A stretch of 64,000 nt of DNA. It comes from Deltaproteobacteria bacterium. Lineage in GTDB: Bacteria > Myxococcota > Kuafuiibacteriia > Kuafuiibacteriales > Kuafuiibacteriaceae. The position numbers and the translations under genes were made by a program. The stretch's first letter is position 1. Each line of letters starts with the position of its first letter. The stretch covers positions 1,922,001 through 1,986,000 of the forward strand of contig JADJBV010000002.1 in NCBI GenBank assembly GCA_016703535.1, read 5' to 3'. The notes below the pieces were generated by a model that saw only the letters and a program-made list of their open reading frames with translations, was not told where the DNA came from and made no database searches. Of the stretch, positions 37,635-46,477 are shown piece after piece.

Positions 37635-38996
37635 TCAATACAAGGGGCGACCGATCGGAGGCTCGGGGGGTTCGGGCAAGATGTATTGTGCGGTCAACAC
37701 CGTGTCGGGTTGAGCTGAAAGGTCGATGTTCGGATCGATCAGCCGCGCCGGGGCCCGGCCGTTCCAGGACACCAAAGCATCGGCGTAGACCTCCACCGGC
37801 CCCAGGCCCTTCGCCCCGAAGTCTTTGGCGATGTGGTGGGCCAGCTGGAGGATCAGATCCGGCTGCCCTGACATCTCGTTGGCCTGTCGCCAGGTCAGGT
37901 ATTCGTGGGCGCTGACTCGCCACTCGCGCCCGGTCGCCTTGGAGCGCACTCGGTAGCTGATGCTCCCGTTCTTTTCGCGCACCATCACCTTCCAGGCGTA
38001 GCGCATGCCGACCTCATTCCAGAGCACGTCACCGGGGACCACAAAGTGCCGCAGAGGCACCAACACTTGGACCGCCGCGTACACCGCAAAAACGGCCAGG
38101 GCAGGGCGCGACAGACGTGAAGTTGAAGCCGCAGCGATCGGTGCTGGCGCCGATCGGACGAAACGCCGCGGCCAGCTGGGGTCAAAGAACAACAAGGTGA
38201 CCACCGACATGATCAACGGGAACATGCCGATCTCGAACAACACGTGGGTCACGAAGTGGAAGGTCAACACCACCAGGTAGGCGTAGGGCCGGGTGCGCCG
38301 GAACGAGAGCCAAAAGGGGATGCTCAGGTCGTAGAAGAAGCCGGCCCAGCTCATCAGGTAGGCGGTGGCCGGTAGGGCAAAAAGTGGCCCCAAAACGGGC
38401 GTTTCGCTGCGGTTCAGCAGCCAGATCTGGAGCGGCTGGGCGTGGAACAACCAGTCGACGCTCAACTTGGCCAAGCCGGCGTAGACGTAGAGCACGCCGA
38501 TCTGAAATCGCAAAGCGTAGAGGCACCAAGCGGGCAGCGTGGCGGAGGCCAGGGCGGGGCGGCGGCGGGCGTCCAAGCTGTAGTGACGGTGGAGCGGCAA
38601 CACCACCAGCCACCCGGCCAACAACAACACGAAGTAGTAGTGGTTGAGGTAGTTGGTGACGTCGAGGAGCTGCAGGTAAGCGAAGGCGAAGAAAAAGACG
38701 ATCGTCGCGGCCCGATAAAACAAGCCGAGGGCGATCAATAAAGCGCTCACGAAGAGCACGGCGAACAAGGTGTAGAGGCCGGCCCGATCCGGCACCGTCA
38801 CCCACTCGAAGCCTGGGTACTTGAAGAAGAAGTTGGGCCCGACGTAGAGCTTGTCGATCCAACCTTGGAGGACGAAGCGGGCCAGCCCGAAGGCCATCAT
38901 CAGGCCGAACATCACCCGGAAGGCGACCAGAGAGGCCGCGTCGATCGGTCGGGTCAGGTGTTGCTCCCAGCCTTTTGGGCCCTCAGTCATTGTCAC
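37635..38996 (-). CDS. HTTM / vitamin K-dependent gamma-carboxylase-like membrane protein
   Basis: A protein of 453 residues. About seven to nine hydrophobic helices occupy residues 20-310 (RPIDAASLVAFRVMFGLMMAFGLARF, then NYLNHYYFVLLLAGWLVVLPLH), matching the HTTM domain family. The C-terminal 140 residues are soluble and beta-rich. Such proteins are often encoded next to imelysin-like and DUF4856 proteins in iron-regulated operons, as here. The GTG at 38996 overlaps the imelysin gene by 14 bases; the ATG at 38990 is an equally possible start. Substrate unknown. Confidence 0.85.
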   Translation of the reverse strand: MTMTEGPKGWEQHLTRPIDAASLVAFRVMFGLMMAFGLARFVLQGWIDKLYVGPNFFFKYPGFEWVTVPDRAGLYTLFAVLFVSALLIALGLFYRAATIVFFFAFAYLQLLDVTNYLNHYYFVLLLAGWLVVLPLHRHYSLDARRRPALASATLPAWCLYALRFQIGVLYVYAGLAKLSVDWLFHAQPLQIWLLNRSETPVLGPLFALPATAYLMSWAGFFYDLSIPFWLSFRRTRPYAYLVVLTFHFVTHVLFEIGMFPLIMSVVTLLFFDPSWPRRFVRSAPAPIAAASTSRLSRPALAVFAVYAAVQVLVPLRHFVVPGDVLWNEVGMRYAWKVMVREKNGSISYRVRSKATGREWRVSAHEYLTWRQANEMSGQPDLILQLAHHIAKDFGAKGLGPVEVYADALVSWNGRAPARLIDPNIDLSAQPDTVLTAQYILPEPPEPPIGRPLY

Positions 38997-40173
38997 CCGC
39001 TCCCTCGTCCGGGACCCGCAGGTTCAGCACCGTCACGAACTGGGTCTTGAGATCGTCGGTCACCTTCTTCACCGCCTCGTAGGCTTCGATTACCTGGTTG
39101 CGATCTTGGGTGAGGGCCTGATCCATGGTGCCGGGGAGGGCCCCGACCCGGGCCAAGGCGTCGGTGGTGTCGGCCTGGATCTGAGCGGCCAACTCGGGCG
39201 CCCCCCGGGCGATCAAGAAGTCATCGAAGCCGGGCGCGGCCGCGGCTTCCGGGCTGTTGCCCAGATAAAGGCGCTCGAACATCTGCAGGTTGGCCACCAG
39301 GTTGTCCTTCGCCGCCTTCGACCACGGTGACTCCAGTGCCTCGGGGCAGGTTGGGGTCGGGCAGCTGGTGGAGAGCCCCGCCGGCGTCGCCATCTTGCGA
39401 TCTTTGGCCTCGAGGTCGAGATAAAACATCGCGGCGAAGACTTCATCGACCGCGGCCTGAGCGGTGCGGAACGGTGATCCCGCTTGCCCGGCTTTGGCCA
39501 GCTGGCGACCAAAACCCGCTTCCCCCACCCACAGATCGACGATCTGCTGGGCCTTCTGCGCCACGTGCCGGGCCAACACCACGCCGTACGCCGCGCGCCG
39601 CTTCTCCAAAGCGCCCGGCTCGGCCAAAAGCGCCGCCCAGGGCCCTTGGTTGATCTCCAGTTGGGGGGCGCAGGCGTTTTGGGTCGCGTCCTGGAAAAGC
39701 AGATACTCCAGGGCCGCCAGGCCGTAGACGTTGATCAACTCGCCGTTCGGATAGTCGGCCCGCTGGTAGTCACTCACCACCAACTCTTGATCGACTCGGC
39801 AGGGGTTGACGGTGGGCCAGGAGTACACCTCGTCCCGTAAGCTCAGGCCGCCGGTCGCCAGGCCGCTGCGGCCCACCGGCCCCAGCTGGAGCAACTCCAC
39901 CGCTTGCCAAGCCCGCATCGCGCTCCGCCAGGCCCCCTGAGCGTTGCTGCGGGCCGCAGTGCCGTCCCCGGCTTGGGCCGCTTGATCCCAGGCCGAGGCC
40001 GCGGTCTCCAGGGCCCGAGCTTCCACCAGAAACTGCTGGTGGGCCGGCTGGATCACCTGGCTCTCCAGGGACGACAACAAGGCGTTGCGATCGAAGTTGT
40101 CGCTGGGGGGCGTGGGTGTACCGGCGTTGCTGCAGGCCAACAAGCCGAACAATCCAGGGACCAAACGGCGCAT
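38983..40173 (-). CDS. Imelysin-like lipoprotein
   Basis: A protein of 396 residues with a lipoprotein signal (lipobox LLAC near residue 14). The helical body matches the imelysin (IrpA-like) family: WQAVELLQLGPVG, then the tandem-bundle phrases ALEYLLF and FDDFLIARG. The family's GxHxxE motif is replaced by GLAALEYLL, so the His is missing while the Glu remains; metal binding may be altered. The ATG immediately follows the TAG of the DUF4856-type gene. Expected to sit in the outer membrane or periplasm and act in iron uptake. Confidence 0.86.
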   Translation of the reverse strand: MRRLVPGLFGLLACSNAGTPTPPSDNFDRNALLSSLESQVIQPAHQQFLVEARALETAASAWDQAAQAGDGTAARSNAQGAWRSAMRAWQAVELLQLGPVGRSGLATGGLSLRDEVYSWPTVNPCRVDQELVVSDYQRADYPNGELINVYGLAALEYLLFQDATQNACAPQLEINQGPWAALLAEPGALEKRRAAYGVVLARHVAQKAQQIVDLWVGEAGFGRQLAKAGQAGSPFRTAQAAVDEVFAAMFYLDLEAKDRKMATPAGLSTSCPTPTCPEALESPWSKAAKDNLVANLQMFERLYLGNSPEAAAAPGFDDFLIARGAPELAAQIQADTTDALARVGALPGTMDQALTQDRNQVIEAYEAVKKVTDDLKTQFVTVLNLRVPDEGAGDND

Positions 40174-41673
40174 CTACCAGCCTCCTTCGCCTTGATCGTC
40201 GCCCAGGTTGGCGTCGCTGAAGTTGTAGGCGTTCTTCAGGATCACCTTGGCCTCCAACAGTCCCGTCCGATACGCGGCGACGTTCGGTGAGCCGGGGAGG
40301 GCCGGAGCCTCGCCGAGTCGTGCGTGCAGATCGGTGAGTTGGGCGGTGGTGATCAACTTCTTGGGGTTGAACTGGAGGGCCAACGCGAAGCCCTTCAGCT
40401 CCGACCAGTGTTTGGCGTGATCCAGGAACTTGTAGTCCGGGGTGCTGAACTTGGCGTGGTCCTTGAGCAGGTCGTTGATGTAGTGGACCACCGTCGCGGC
40501 GATCGCCTTTTCCCAGGCCTGGATCGCTCGATCCCGCTCGCTCTTGAGGGCGGTCACCTGGGCCGGGCTCAAGGCCCCGTCGGCGCTGCTGATCAGGTGG
40601 CGACCGGCTCGGAAGCCCAAGAAGGCGTCGGCGGTGAAGTCGGTGGCGGTGACGCTGTCTTTGTCGCGTTTGGCGGCGTTGAGCGAGTGGCCCCAGTTGA
40701 CCTCGGTCAACAAGTTCAACATCCCGTCGCCGTTGGTGTCGTGGTAGGCCTTGGCGTAGTCGGCCCGGCCACCGGCGGCGGCCAACTCTTCGTCGGTGTA
40801 ATCGCCGTAGTCGGGCGTCGCGCCAAAATAGCCGAAACCTTCGTCCCAGGCGTGTTCCAGGGCGGTGTACAAGCGGCCGGTCTCGGGGGCGGTGTTGTCG
40901 GAGTTGATGCCTTTGCCGGCCAGATCATCGTCCAAGTAGTCGTCGGTGCCTTGGGAGTAACCGATGGCGCCGTCCAGGAACTTCTGGGTCAGCTCGCGCA
41001 GATCCTGACCCTCGGGCGTCACGTAGACCTGGGCGATCGGCGTCCCGGTGGGGTCGTTGGGGATGTTGCCGTTGGCTCGGGCGATGGCCTGCTCCTCGAT
41101 TCGTTCGAAGAAGCGAGTGACCAAGCCGGTCGGGGTGACCGGCCCAGCGCCGCTCCAACCCACGATACCGGTGGTGTTCCAGTCTTGGTGTTGGCCGACC
41201 GCGTCGTTGCCGGCGATCTTGTCCCGGAGCTTGGCGGTGCTGCCGAAGTCACCGAAGGTGCTTTGGGTCGCCGGGGGGCTGGTGAAGCCCGCCGCCACGG
41301 CGCTGTCCACGTCGCCGCCGGTGCTGGGATCGAAGTCCACGTAGAAGTTGAGCTCCGCCAACACCGAGCCGGTGGTGGGGGTCAGGGTTCCTTGGTCGAT
41401 GCGAGCGGTCAGGCCGCCGATGCGGCCCTTCAACTCGGCGATCAAGACGTGCCGGAAGGTCTGTCCGGTGTAGCTGACGCTGCTGCCGGCGCCGAAGCGG
41501 CTCTCGTAGGTGTAGCGGGCGGGCACTTCATTCTGGCCGCTGTCGGTGGTGCCGCTGTCAGCAGTGCCGCTATCCGCGAGGCCCGCGTCCGCGCCGCCGG
41601 CGTCGGGGGTCTCTTCGTCACCACAAGCGGCGGCGAAGCAGAGGCAAGAGAGGGCGATGACCAAAACACGCAT
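40174..41673 (-). CDS. DUF4856-type exported protein, first gene of iron operon
   Basis: A protein of 499 residues from ATG 41673, with GAGGAA at 41681-41686 seven bases upstream. A lipoprotein signal (lipobox AAAC) precedes a short Asp/Ser/Gly-rich stalk with DSG repeats. The body contains the family phrases WDEGFGYFGA, NWGHSLNAAKRDKDS, EKAIAATVVHYINDLL and FALALQFNP. The family co-occurs with imelysins and is linked to iron. A Fur-box-like palindrome lies upstream at 41770-41784. The extension to 41763 crosses this promoter region and is not used. Confidence 0.84.
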   Translation of the reverse strand: MRVLVIALSCLCFAAACGDEETPDAGGADAGLADSGTADSGTTDSGQNEVPARYTYESRFGAGSSVSYTGQTFRHVLIAELKGRIGGLTARIDQGTLTPTTGSVLAELNFYVDFDPSTGGDVDSAVAAGFTSPPATQSTFGDFGSTAKLRDKIAGNDAVGQHQDWNTTGIVGWSGAGPVTPTGLVTRFFERIEEQAIARANGNIPNDPTGTPIAQVYVTPEGQDLRELTQKFLDGAIGYSQGTDDYLDDDLAGKGINSDNTAPETGRLYTALEHAWDEGFGYFGATPDYGDYTDEELAAAGGRADYAKAYHDTNGDGMLNLLTEVNWGHSLNAAKRDKDSVTATDFTADAFLGFRAGRHLISSADGALSPAQVTALKSERDRAIQAWEKAIAATVVHYINDLLKDHAKFSTPDYKFLDHAKHWSELKGFALALQFNPKKLITTAQLTDLHARLGEAPALPGSPNVAAYRTGLLEAKVILKNAYNFSDANLGDDQGEGGW

Positions 41674-41895
41674 GGCGCGGTTCCTCGAGGCGCCGCGGTG
41701 GGCGGCGCGGGAGACGCTCGGGGCAGGCGGGTTGGGCCAGGCGTTCGGGGAAAGGAAAGACATTGAGTTTGAGAACCATTATCAATAAGCGGGGCGGGCG
41801 CAAGAGAAAAAATGGCGCCCGGAGGGGCCGCGTCTCGCGCTCGGCCCGGTAGGCGGTTGTCCTCCTTCGGCGGACCAGGCTAAAAAACGTCGGCC
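41674..41895. other. Divergent intergenic region, 222 bases
   Basis: The region between the DUF4856-type gene (minus) and the TolB-like gene (plus). It holds the Fur-box candidate and the leftward ribosome binding site. Near the right end, TAAAAA at 41881-41886 lies 9 bases before the GTG at 41896 and might be part of a rightward -10. No ORF is supported. Confidence 0.6.
41770..41784 (-). promoter_or_regulatory. Probable Fur box upstream of the DUF4856-imelysin-HTTM operon
   Basis: The 15-mer TGAGAACCATTATCA matches the 7-1-7 Fur consensus TGATAATNATTATCA at 12 of 14 specified positions. It lies in an unusually AT-rich patch 97 bases before the start at 41673. On the minus strand GATAAT within it could also serve as a -10. 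The operon content (imelysin, DUF4856) independently suggests iron control. Confidence 0.68.
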
Positions 41896-42981
41896 GTGCG
41901 CACCCCTTACGTACTCCTTGGTTTCATTTTGGCCTGTCGGGCCGGTCCGGAGCCGGTCGTGGAACCCACGCCCGGGCCCGGCGGCCCCCCGGCGCCCCCG
42001 AGCGCCGACCTGGCCCGACCCGACGAACCTTTCCTCAAGGACGTGCGCCAGCTGACCCACGGCGGCGAAAACGCCGAGGCCTACTTTTCGGTCGACGGCC
42101 AGGAGCTGATCCTCCAGTCGACCCGGGACGACCTTGCCTGCGATCAGATCTTCCGCATGAAGGCCGACGGTAGTGACGTCCGCCAGGTTTCGGTCGGCAA
42201 AGGCCGCACCACCTGCAGCTACATCCAGACCGACGGCTCCATCCTCTACGCCTCGACCCACGCCCACGGCGAAGGCTGCTTGTGGAAGCCGGATCACTCC
42301 CAAGGTTACGTCTGGCCGATCTACCCGGAGATGGATCTGTGGCGCGCCGACGCCGACGGCCAAAACGCTCGGCTCCTCTCCCAATCCTCGGGCTACGACG
42401 CCGAAGCGACGGTGTGCTCCAAAGACGGCCGCATCGTCTTTACCTCCACCCGGGACGGCGACCTCGAGCTCTACGTCATGGATCGGGACGGCAAAGACGT
42501 GCGCCGCTTGACCCACACCCCGGGCTACGACGGCGGCGCCTTCTTTTCGGCCGACTGCAGCAAGATCGTCTGGCGCGCCTCTCGGCCCAGCGGCGAGGCC
42601 TTGGCCGACTACCAGCGCCTCTTGGGCAAGAACCTGGTGCGGCCCAGCGCCCTCGAGCTCTACGTGATGGACGCCGACGGCAAAAACGTCGTGCAGCTCA
42701 CCCACAACGGCGCCGCCAACTTCGGGCCGTACATGCACCCCTCCAACCAGTTCGTGATCTTCGCCAGCAACGTCGGTGATCCCAAGGGCCGTAACTTCGA
42801 TCTCTACACCGTGCCGATCACCGGCGGCGAACTCACTCGAATCACCACCGATCCCAGCTTCGACGGCTTCCCGATGTTCAGCCACGACGGAAAACGCCTG
42901 GTCTTCGCCTCCAACCGCAACCACCAAAAAGAGGGCGAGACCAACGTCTTCATCGCCGACTGGGCCGGGCCGGGACGATAA
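41896..42981 (+). CDS. TolB-like beta-propeller lipoprotein
   Basis: A protein of 361 residues. A lipoprotein signal (LLGFILAC) is followed by a Pro-rich stalk and about six PD40/WD40-like blades: for example YFSVDGQELILQSTRDD, CSKDGRIVFTSTRDGDLELYVMDRDG, and FSHDGKRLVFASNRN. It resembles the TolB propeller family; it lacks the TolB N-terminal domain and is not part of a tol-pal cluster. A structural or binding role in the envelope is likely. It is followed 5 bases later by the acyltransferase gene. Confidence 0.86.
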   Translation: MRTPYVLLGFILACRAGPEPVVEPTPGPGGPPAPPSADLARPDEPFLKDVRQLTHGGENAEAYFSVDGQELILQSTRDDLACDQIFRMKADGSDVRQVSVGKGRTTCSYIQTDGSILYASTHAHGEGCLWKPDHSQGYVWPIYPEMDLWRADADGQNARLLSQSSGYDAEATVCSKDGRIVFTSTRDGDLELYVMDRDGKDVRRLTHTPGYDGGAFFSADCSKIVWRASRPSGEALADYQRLLGKNLVRPSALELYVMDADGKNVVQLTHNGAANFGPYMHPSNQFVIFASNVGDPKGRNFDLYTVPITGGELTRITTDPSFDGFPMFSHDGKRLVFASNRNHQKEGETNVFIADWAGPGR

Positions 42982-42986
42982 AGTTC

Positions 42987-43769
42987 GTGGGCTCCTTTTT
43001 CCTCAACCTGATCCAAGCGCTGTTCGCCGCGTTTTGGTCGGCGTTTTGGATCTCGGCGGCCTTGGTGGCCAGCATCTTCAGCAGCGAGTTGCCGTTTGTG
43101 TTCGGCCGAAAGGGCTTTGGGCCCGGCCTGATCTGGGGGGCTCGGGCCAAGGTCGAGGTCCACGGGGTCCCGCCCCTGGACCCCCAAAAAGCCTACGTCT
43201 TCGTGATGAACCACCAGAGCATGTTCGACGTGCCCTTGGCCCTGGCGGTCATTCCACTCAATATACGGTTTATCCTCAAGAAGAGCCTCAAGTATGTGCC
43301 GTTCATCGGCTGGTACGCCTGGCGCACCAAGATGGTCTTCGTCGATCGCAGCAACCCGGACAGCGCCTACCAGAGCATTGAACAGGCGGTGCAGCGGCTC
43401 CGGGATGGGGTCAGCATCTTGGCCTTCCCCGAAGGAACCCGGCGCTCCGGCCCGCTCGGGCCCTTTAAGCGGGGACCATTTGTTTTGGCTCAAGCCGCCG
43501 GCGTCGAGGTGGTGCCGATCGCCGCCGAAGGGGCCGGCCGGATCTTGCCCCCGGGTGGCTTCAAGGTCCGAGGGGGGCCGGTGCGGGTGCGGTTCGGCGC
43601 ACCGATGGCGACCCACCCCTACGGCAACAGCTCCGAAGAGATCGATCGGCTGCGCCGCGACGTGCGGGACGTGATGGCCCGGATGCACCGGGAGATCGGT
43701 GGCGACGGTCTCCCGGATCTCGCCAGCGTGGATCTTCCGGTCACCAGCTCTTCTGGATCCGAGCCATGA
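42987..43769 (+). CDS. plsC: 1-acyl-sn-glycerol-3-phosphate acyltransferase
   Basis: A protein of 260 residues of the PlsC family. MNHQSMFDV is the catalytic HxxxxD block, then KKSLKYVPFIGWYAWRTKMVFVDRSN and FPEGTRRS (acyl-acceptor binding). One or two N-terminal hydrophobic helices anchor it in the inner membrane. It would convert lysophosphatidic acid to phosphatidic acid. Another acyl acceptor is possible, since genomes of this group often carry several PlsC paralogues. Its last 29 bases overlap the convergent aldo/keto reductase. Confidence 0.9.
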   Translation: MGSFFLNLIQALFAAFWSAFWISAALVASIFSSELPFVFGRKGFGPGLIWGARAKVEVHGVPPLDPQKAYVFVMNHQSMFDVPLALAVIPLNIRFILKKSLKYVPFIGWYAWRTKMVFVDRSNPDSAYQSIEQAVQRLRDGVSILAFPEGTRRSGPLGPFKRGPFVLAQAAGVEVVPIAAEGAGRILPPGGFKVRGGPVRVRFGAPMATHPYGNSSEEIDRLRRDVRDVMARMHREIGGDGLPDLASVDLPVTSSSGSEP

Positions 43770-44766
43770 AGTCGTAGGGGTAGCCGAGTTCGTAGCTGCT
43801 GGCTTCGTCCAAGGCGCTGAGCTGTTCTTTGCTCAACACCAGCTCCACCGCCCGCAGGTTGTCGTCCAGTTGCTGAACCGTCCGGGCCCCGAAGATCACC
43901 GAGGCCACCGTGGGCTTGTGGAGCAACCAAGCCAAAGCGACCTGAGAAGGTGTCGCCTCCAGCTGCTTCGAGACCTCTTGGAGTGCGTCCAAGACCTTCC
44001 AGTTTCGGGGGAGGTCGAAGCGCTGATAACGGTCCTTCCACTTGTCGAGCCGGGTCCCCGTCGGCGCCGTTTGGCCCTTTTGGTATTTGCCGGACAAGAA
44101 GCCCCCGGCCAGCGGCGACCAGGGGAGGAGCGAAACTCCGAACTTCTGGCAGGCCGGCACGTGCTCTCGCTCCAGCTCCCGCACGATCAAGCTGTATTGG
44201 GCCTGGAGCGCGATGAAGCGGTGCAGCCGCTCCCGGGCCGAGATGAAGAGGCTCTCCACCATCCGGTAGGCGGCGTAGTTGCTGCAGCCCAGGTAGAGCA
44301 CCTTGCCCTGGTGCACCAGATCGTCCAGGGCCCGCAGGGTCTCCTCCTCAGGCGTGGCCACATCTTGCATGTGGATCTGGTAGAGGTCGATCCGATCGGT
44401 CTGGAGGCGCCGTAGGCTGTCCTCGACGGTCTTCATGATCCGGTAGCGGGAGGCGCCGGTGCCGTTGGGGCCGTCCTTCATCCGGAAGCGGAACTTGGTG
44501 GCCAACACCACCTGATCGCGGCGCTGCTCTTTGGCGAACCAGCGGCCGATCACTTTTTCCGTGAGGCCGTCTTGGCCGTAGACGTCGGCGGTGTCGAAGA
44601 AGTTGATGCCCGCGTCCAAGGCCCGGTTCATGATCGCGAAGGAGGTCGCCTCATCACAGCCCACCTGGTGCATGAAGGATTTGTCGTCGGCCTCGCCGAA
44701 GGTCATGGTTCCGAGGCAGAGGCGGGAGACTTCCAGGCCGCTTTGGCCCAGGTTCTGGTACTTCAT
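43741..44766 (-). CDS. Aldo/keto reductase
   Basis: A protein of 341 residues. The sequence follows the AKR barrel: LGTMTFGE, FFDTADVYG with the catalytic Asp and Tyr, LATKF with Lys, DLYQIHMQD with His, LGCSNYAAY, QAQYSLIVRELE, PWSPLAGGFLSGKY, and the NADPH-binding VIFGARTVQQLDDNL. Substrate is not predicted by sequence. Convergent with the acyltransferase gene (29-base overlap), and 47 bases after the beta-helix gene, which runs in the same direction. Confidence 0.92.
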   Translation of the reverse strand: MKYQNLGQSGLEVSRLCLGTMTFGEADDKSFMHQVGCDEATSFAIMNRALDAGINFFDTADVYGQDGLTEKVIGRWFAKEQRRDQVVLATKFRFRMKDGPNGTGASRYRIMKTVEDSLRRLQTDRIDLYQIHMQDVATPEEETLRALDDLVHQGKVLYLGCSNYAAYRMVESLFISARERLHRFIALQAQYSLIVRELEREHVPACQKFGVSLLPWSPLAGGFLSGKYQKGQTAPTGTRLDKWKDRYQRFDLPRNWKVLDALQEVSKQLEATPSQVALAWLLHKPTVASVIFGARTVQQLDDNLRAVELVLSKEQLSALDEASSYELGYPYDFMARIQKSW

Positions 44767-44813
44767 GCCCCCGGCCTACCAAAGTGGGGCGGGCCGGGAT
44801 AGTCGGGCCGGGC

Positions 44814-46463
44814 TCAACGACGGCGCCGAATGAACAAGGCAAAACCCAAGATCGCCCAAGCCGGGCTCTGGGGATCGGCGTCCGAGGTGCGGCAGCCGCA
44901 ACCGCCGCTGAGCTCAGCGTTGGGATCGGGATCGGCCGGACCCGAGTTACCGCTGTCGGCCCGGACACCGGCGTCGACCGGGCGGCCCGCGTCGTCGAAG
45001 CCAAGGTCGGCAGGGAAGCCCACGTCCGCGGGTTGCCCGGCGTCGTCGAAGCCCACGTCGATCGGGGCCGCGTCGGCCTCGGCGCCACCATCCACGAAGC
45101 CACCGTCCACGAACCCTTGATCCGGGAAGCCGGCGTCGACGGGGGGTGGCACCGCCCCCAAACCCTTGAAGTCCACCGCCAAGGCCCAGCCCGGGTTGGT
45201 GCCGCTCCCGGAGTAGGCGCCGCGGTAGTTTTGAGTTTTGCTGGCGCCGTTGAAGTCCCGGTCCCATTCTTGGTGGGCTCCGAAGCCTGAAAGATCGATG
45301 GCCCCGCCCTCCAGGCCCCCACCGGGCCGCGGGTAGAAGTCCATGTTGCCCGGGTTGGTGCCCGGCGTGTTGACGTAGGTGCCGGCCTGGTTGAAGGCGG
45401 CGGTGACGTTGTCCCGCTGATCGCCCCCTTGCAGCGGCGTGCCGGCGAAGACCGCGTTGCCGACGATCTCTTGAGTATATGCCTGGTCGGCCCCGAAGAT
45501 GGCGATGCCTTCGCCCGAGACGTACACCGTGTTGTTGTAGATCTGGATGTTCTTCACCGCGTCGTTTTGCGGCTGGATGTACACGCCGGGCCCGAAGGAG
45601 TTGACCAGGACGTTGTCGTGAAACGCCACGTGACCTTCTCCCTGGAAGAGACCCTCACCACCGGTGGCGTTTTGGTAGAAGAAGTTCCCGTAGATCTCAT
45701 AGCGATCGTTTTGGCCCGGGCCGCTTGGGGGCCAGTGACCCACCAAGAGGTTGGGGCGAGCGTCGGCGCCGGTGGCGGCCCGGTTGGCTTTTACGAAGAC
45801 GTTGTGACGGATGACGGTGACGCTGTCGCCGGTGGGGAGGCCCGCCAGGTTGGGCCGCGGGTTCTGGTGCTTGATCTGCATGTCGTAGCCCAAGGGATCG
45901 ACCACCAGGTTTTGCTCGACGATGCCCCTTACGAAGGGCGCGTCGCCGGTGGAGTCGCCGAGGTAGAGCCCCGTGCCGGCCGCCTCGATAAAATTGCCGC
46001 GGATGATCCAGTCCCAGGCCGGGCACTTGGTGCTGATGCCCACCAGCTGCTGGTCCACGCCGAAGTTGTAGATGTGCAGGTCTTCGAGGGTGATGTGGTG
46101 GGCGAACTGAGAGTTGCCCTCGGCCTTCAGGCCGTCGACCTCTTCGCCGCGGTTGTCCACGTCCAGGTGTTGGAGCACCACGTAGCTGGAGTCGGTGATC
46201 GAGATGGTGTTGCAGCAAGAGCGCCCGCCGATGATCGCCCGGGCCCCGCTGGCCGGCCCGGAGATGACGATCGGCGACTGGGCGGTGCCGTTGAGATCGC
46301 TGACCGGCAGGCCCTCGTAAGTGCCCGCGGCCAACAGCAGCCGATCGCCGGGCTGGAGGCCGTTCAACAGGTTGCGGTAGGTGGTAGGGTCGGCGGGGTA
46401 GTCGGTGGCAGAGGCGGCGGCCGGCCAAAGGAGAACCAGGGCGAGCAGGGGGAGCGTGCGCAC
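44814..46463 (-). CDS. MYXO-CTERM right-handed beta-helix surface protein
   Basis: A protein of 549 residues. A signal peptide (PAAASA, residue 19) precedes a parallel beta-helix of about 390 residues: LLAAGTYEGLPVSDLNGTAQSPIVISG, HHITLEDLHIYNFG, HDNVLVNSFGPGVYI, IQIYNNTVYVSGEGIAIFG. The turns resemble pectate-lyase-like carbohydrate-active proteins. A Pro/Asp/Gly-rich stalk (about 440-510) leads to GGCGC, a hydrophobic helix and RRRR, the MYXO-CTERM tail. Surface anchoring and polysaccharide binding or cleavage are inferred. A TAGTCT element lies 6 bases before the GTG. Confidence 0.88.
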   Translation of the reverse strand: MRTLPLLALVLLWPAAASATDYPADPTTYRNLLNGLQPGDRLLLAAGTYEGLPVSDLNGTAQSPIVISGPASGARAIIGGRSCCNTISITDSSYVVLQHLDVDNRGEEVDGLKAEGNSQFAHHITLEDLHIYNFGVDQQLVGISTKCPAWDWIIRGNFIEAAGTGLYLGDSTGDAPFVRGIVEQNLVVDPLGYDMQIKHQNPRPNLAGLPTGDSVTVIRHNVFVKANRAATGADARPNLLVGHWPPSGPGQNDRYEIYGNFFYQNATGGEGLFQGEGHVAFHDNVLVNSFGPGVYIQPQNDAVKNIQIYNNTVYVSGEGIAIFGADQAYTQEIVGNAVFAGTPLQGGDQRDNVTAAFNQAGTYVNTPGTNPGNMDFYPRPGGGLEGGAIDLSGFGAHQEWDRDFNGASKTQNYRGAYSGSGTNPGWALAVDFKGLGAVPPPVDAGFPDQGFVDGGFVDGGAEADAAPIDVGFDDAGQPADVGFPADLGFDDAGRPVDAGVRADSGNSGPADPDPNAELSGGCGCRTSDADPQSPAWAILGFALFIRRRR

Positions 46464-46469
46464 CCCTCG

Positions 46470-46475
46470 AGACTA
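46470..46475 (-). promoter_or_regulatory. -10-like TAGTCT, 6 bases before the beta-helix protein start
   Basis: On the minus strand TAGTCT is followed by CGAGGG and GTG at 46463. This matches the six-base spacing seen at sixA, the CARDB protein and the SDR-SCP2 gene. It overlaps the last codons' vicinity of the upstream gene. Confidence 0.42.
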
Positions 46476-46477
46476 GC

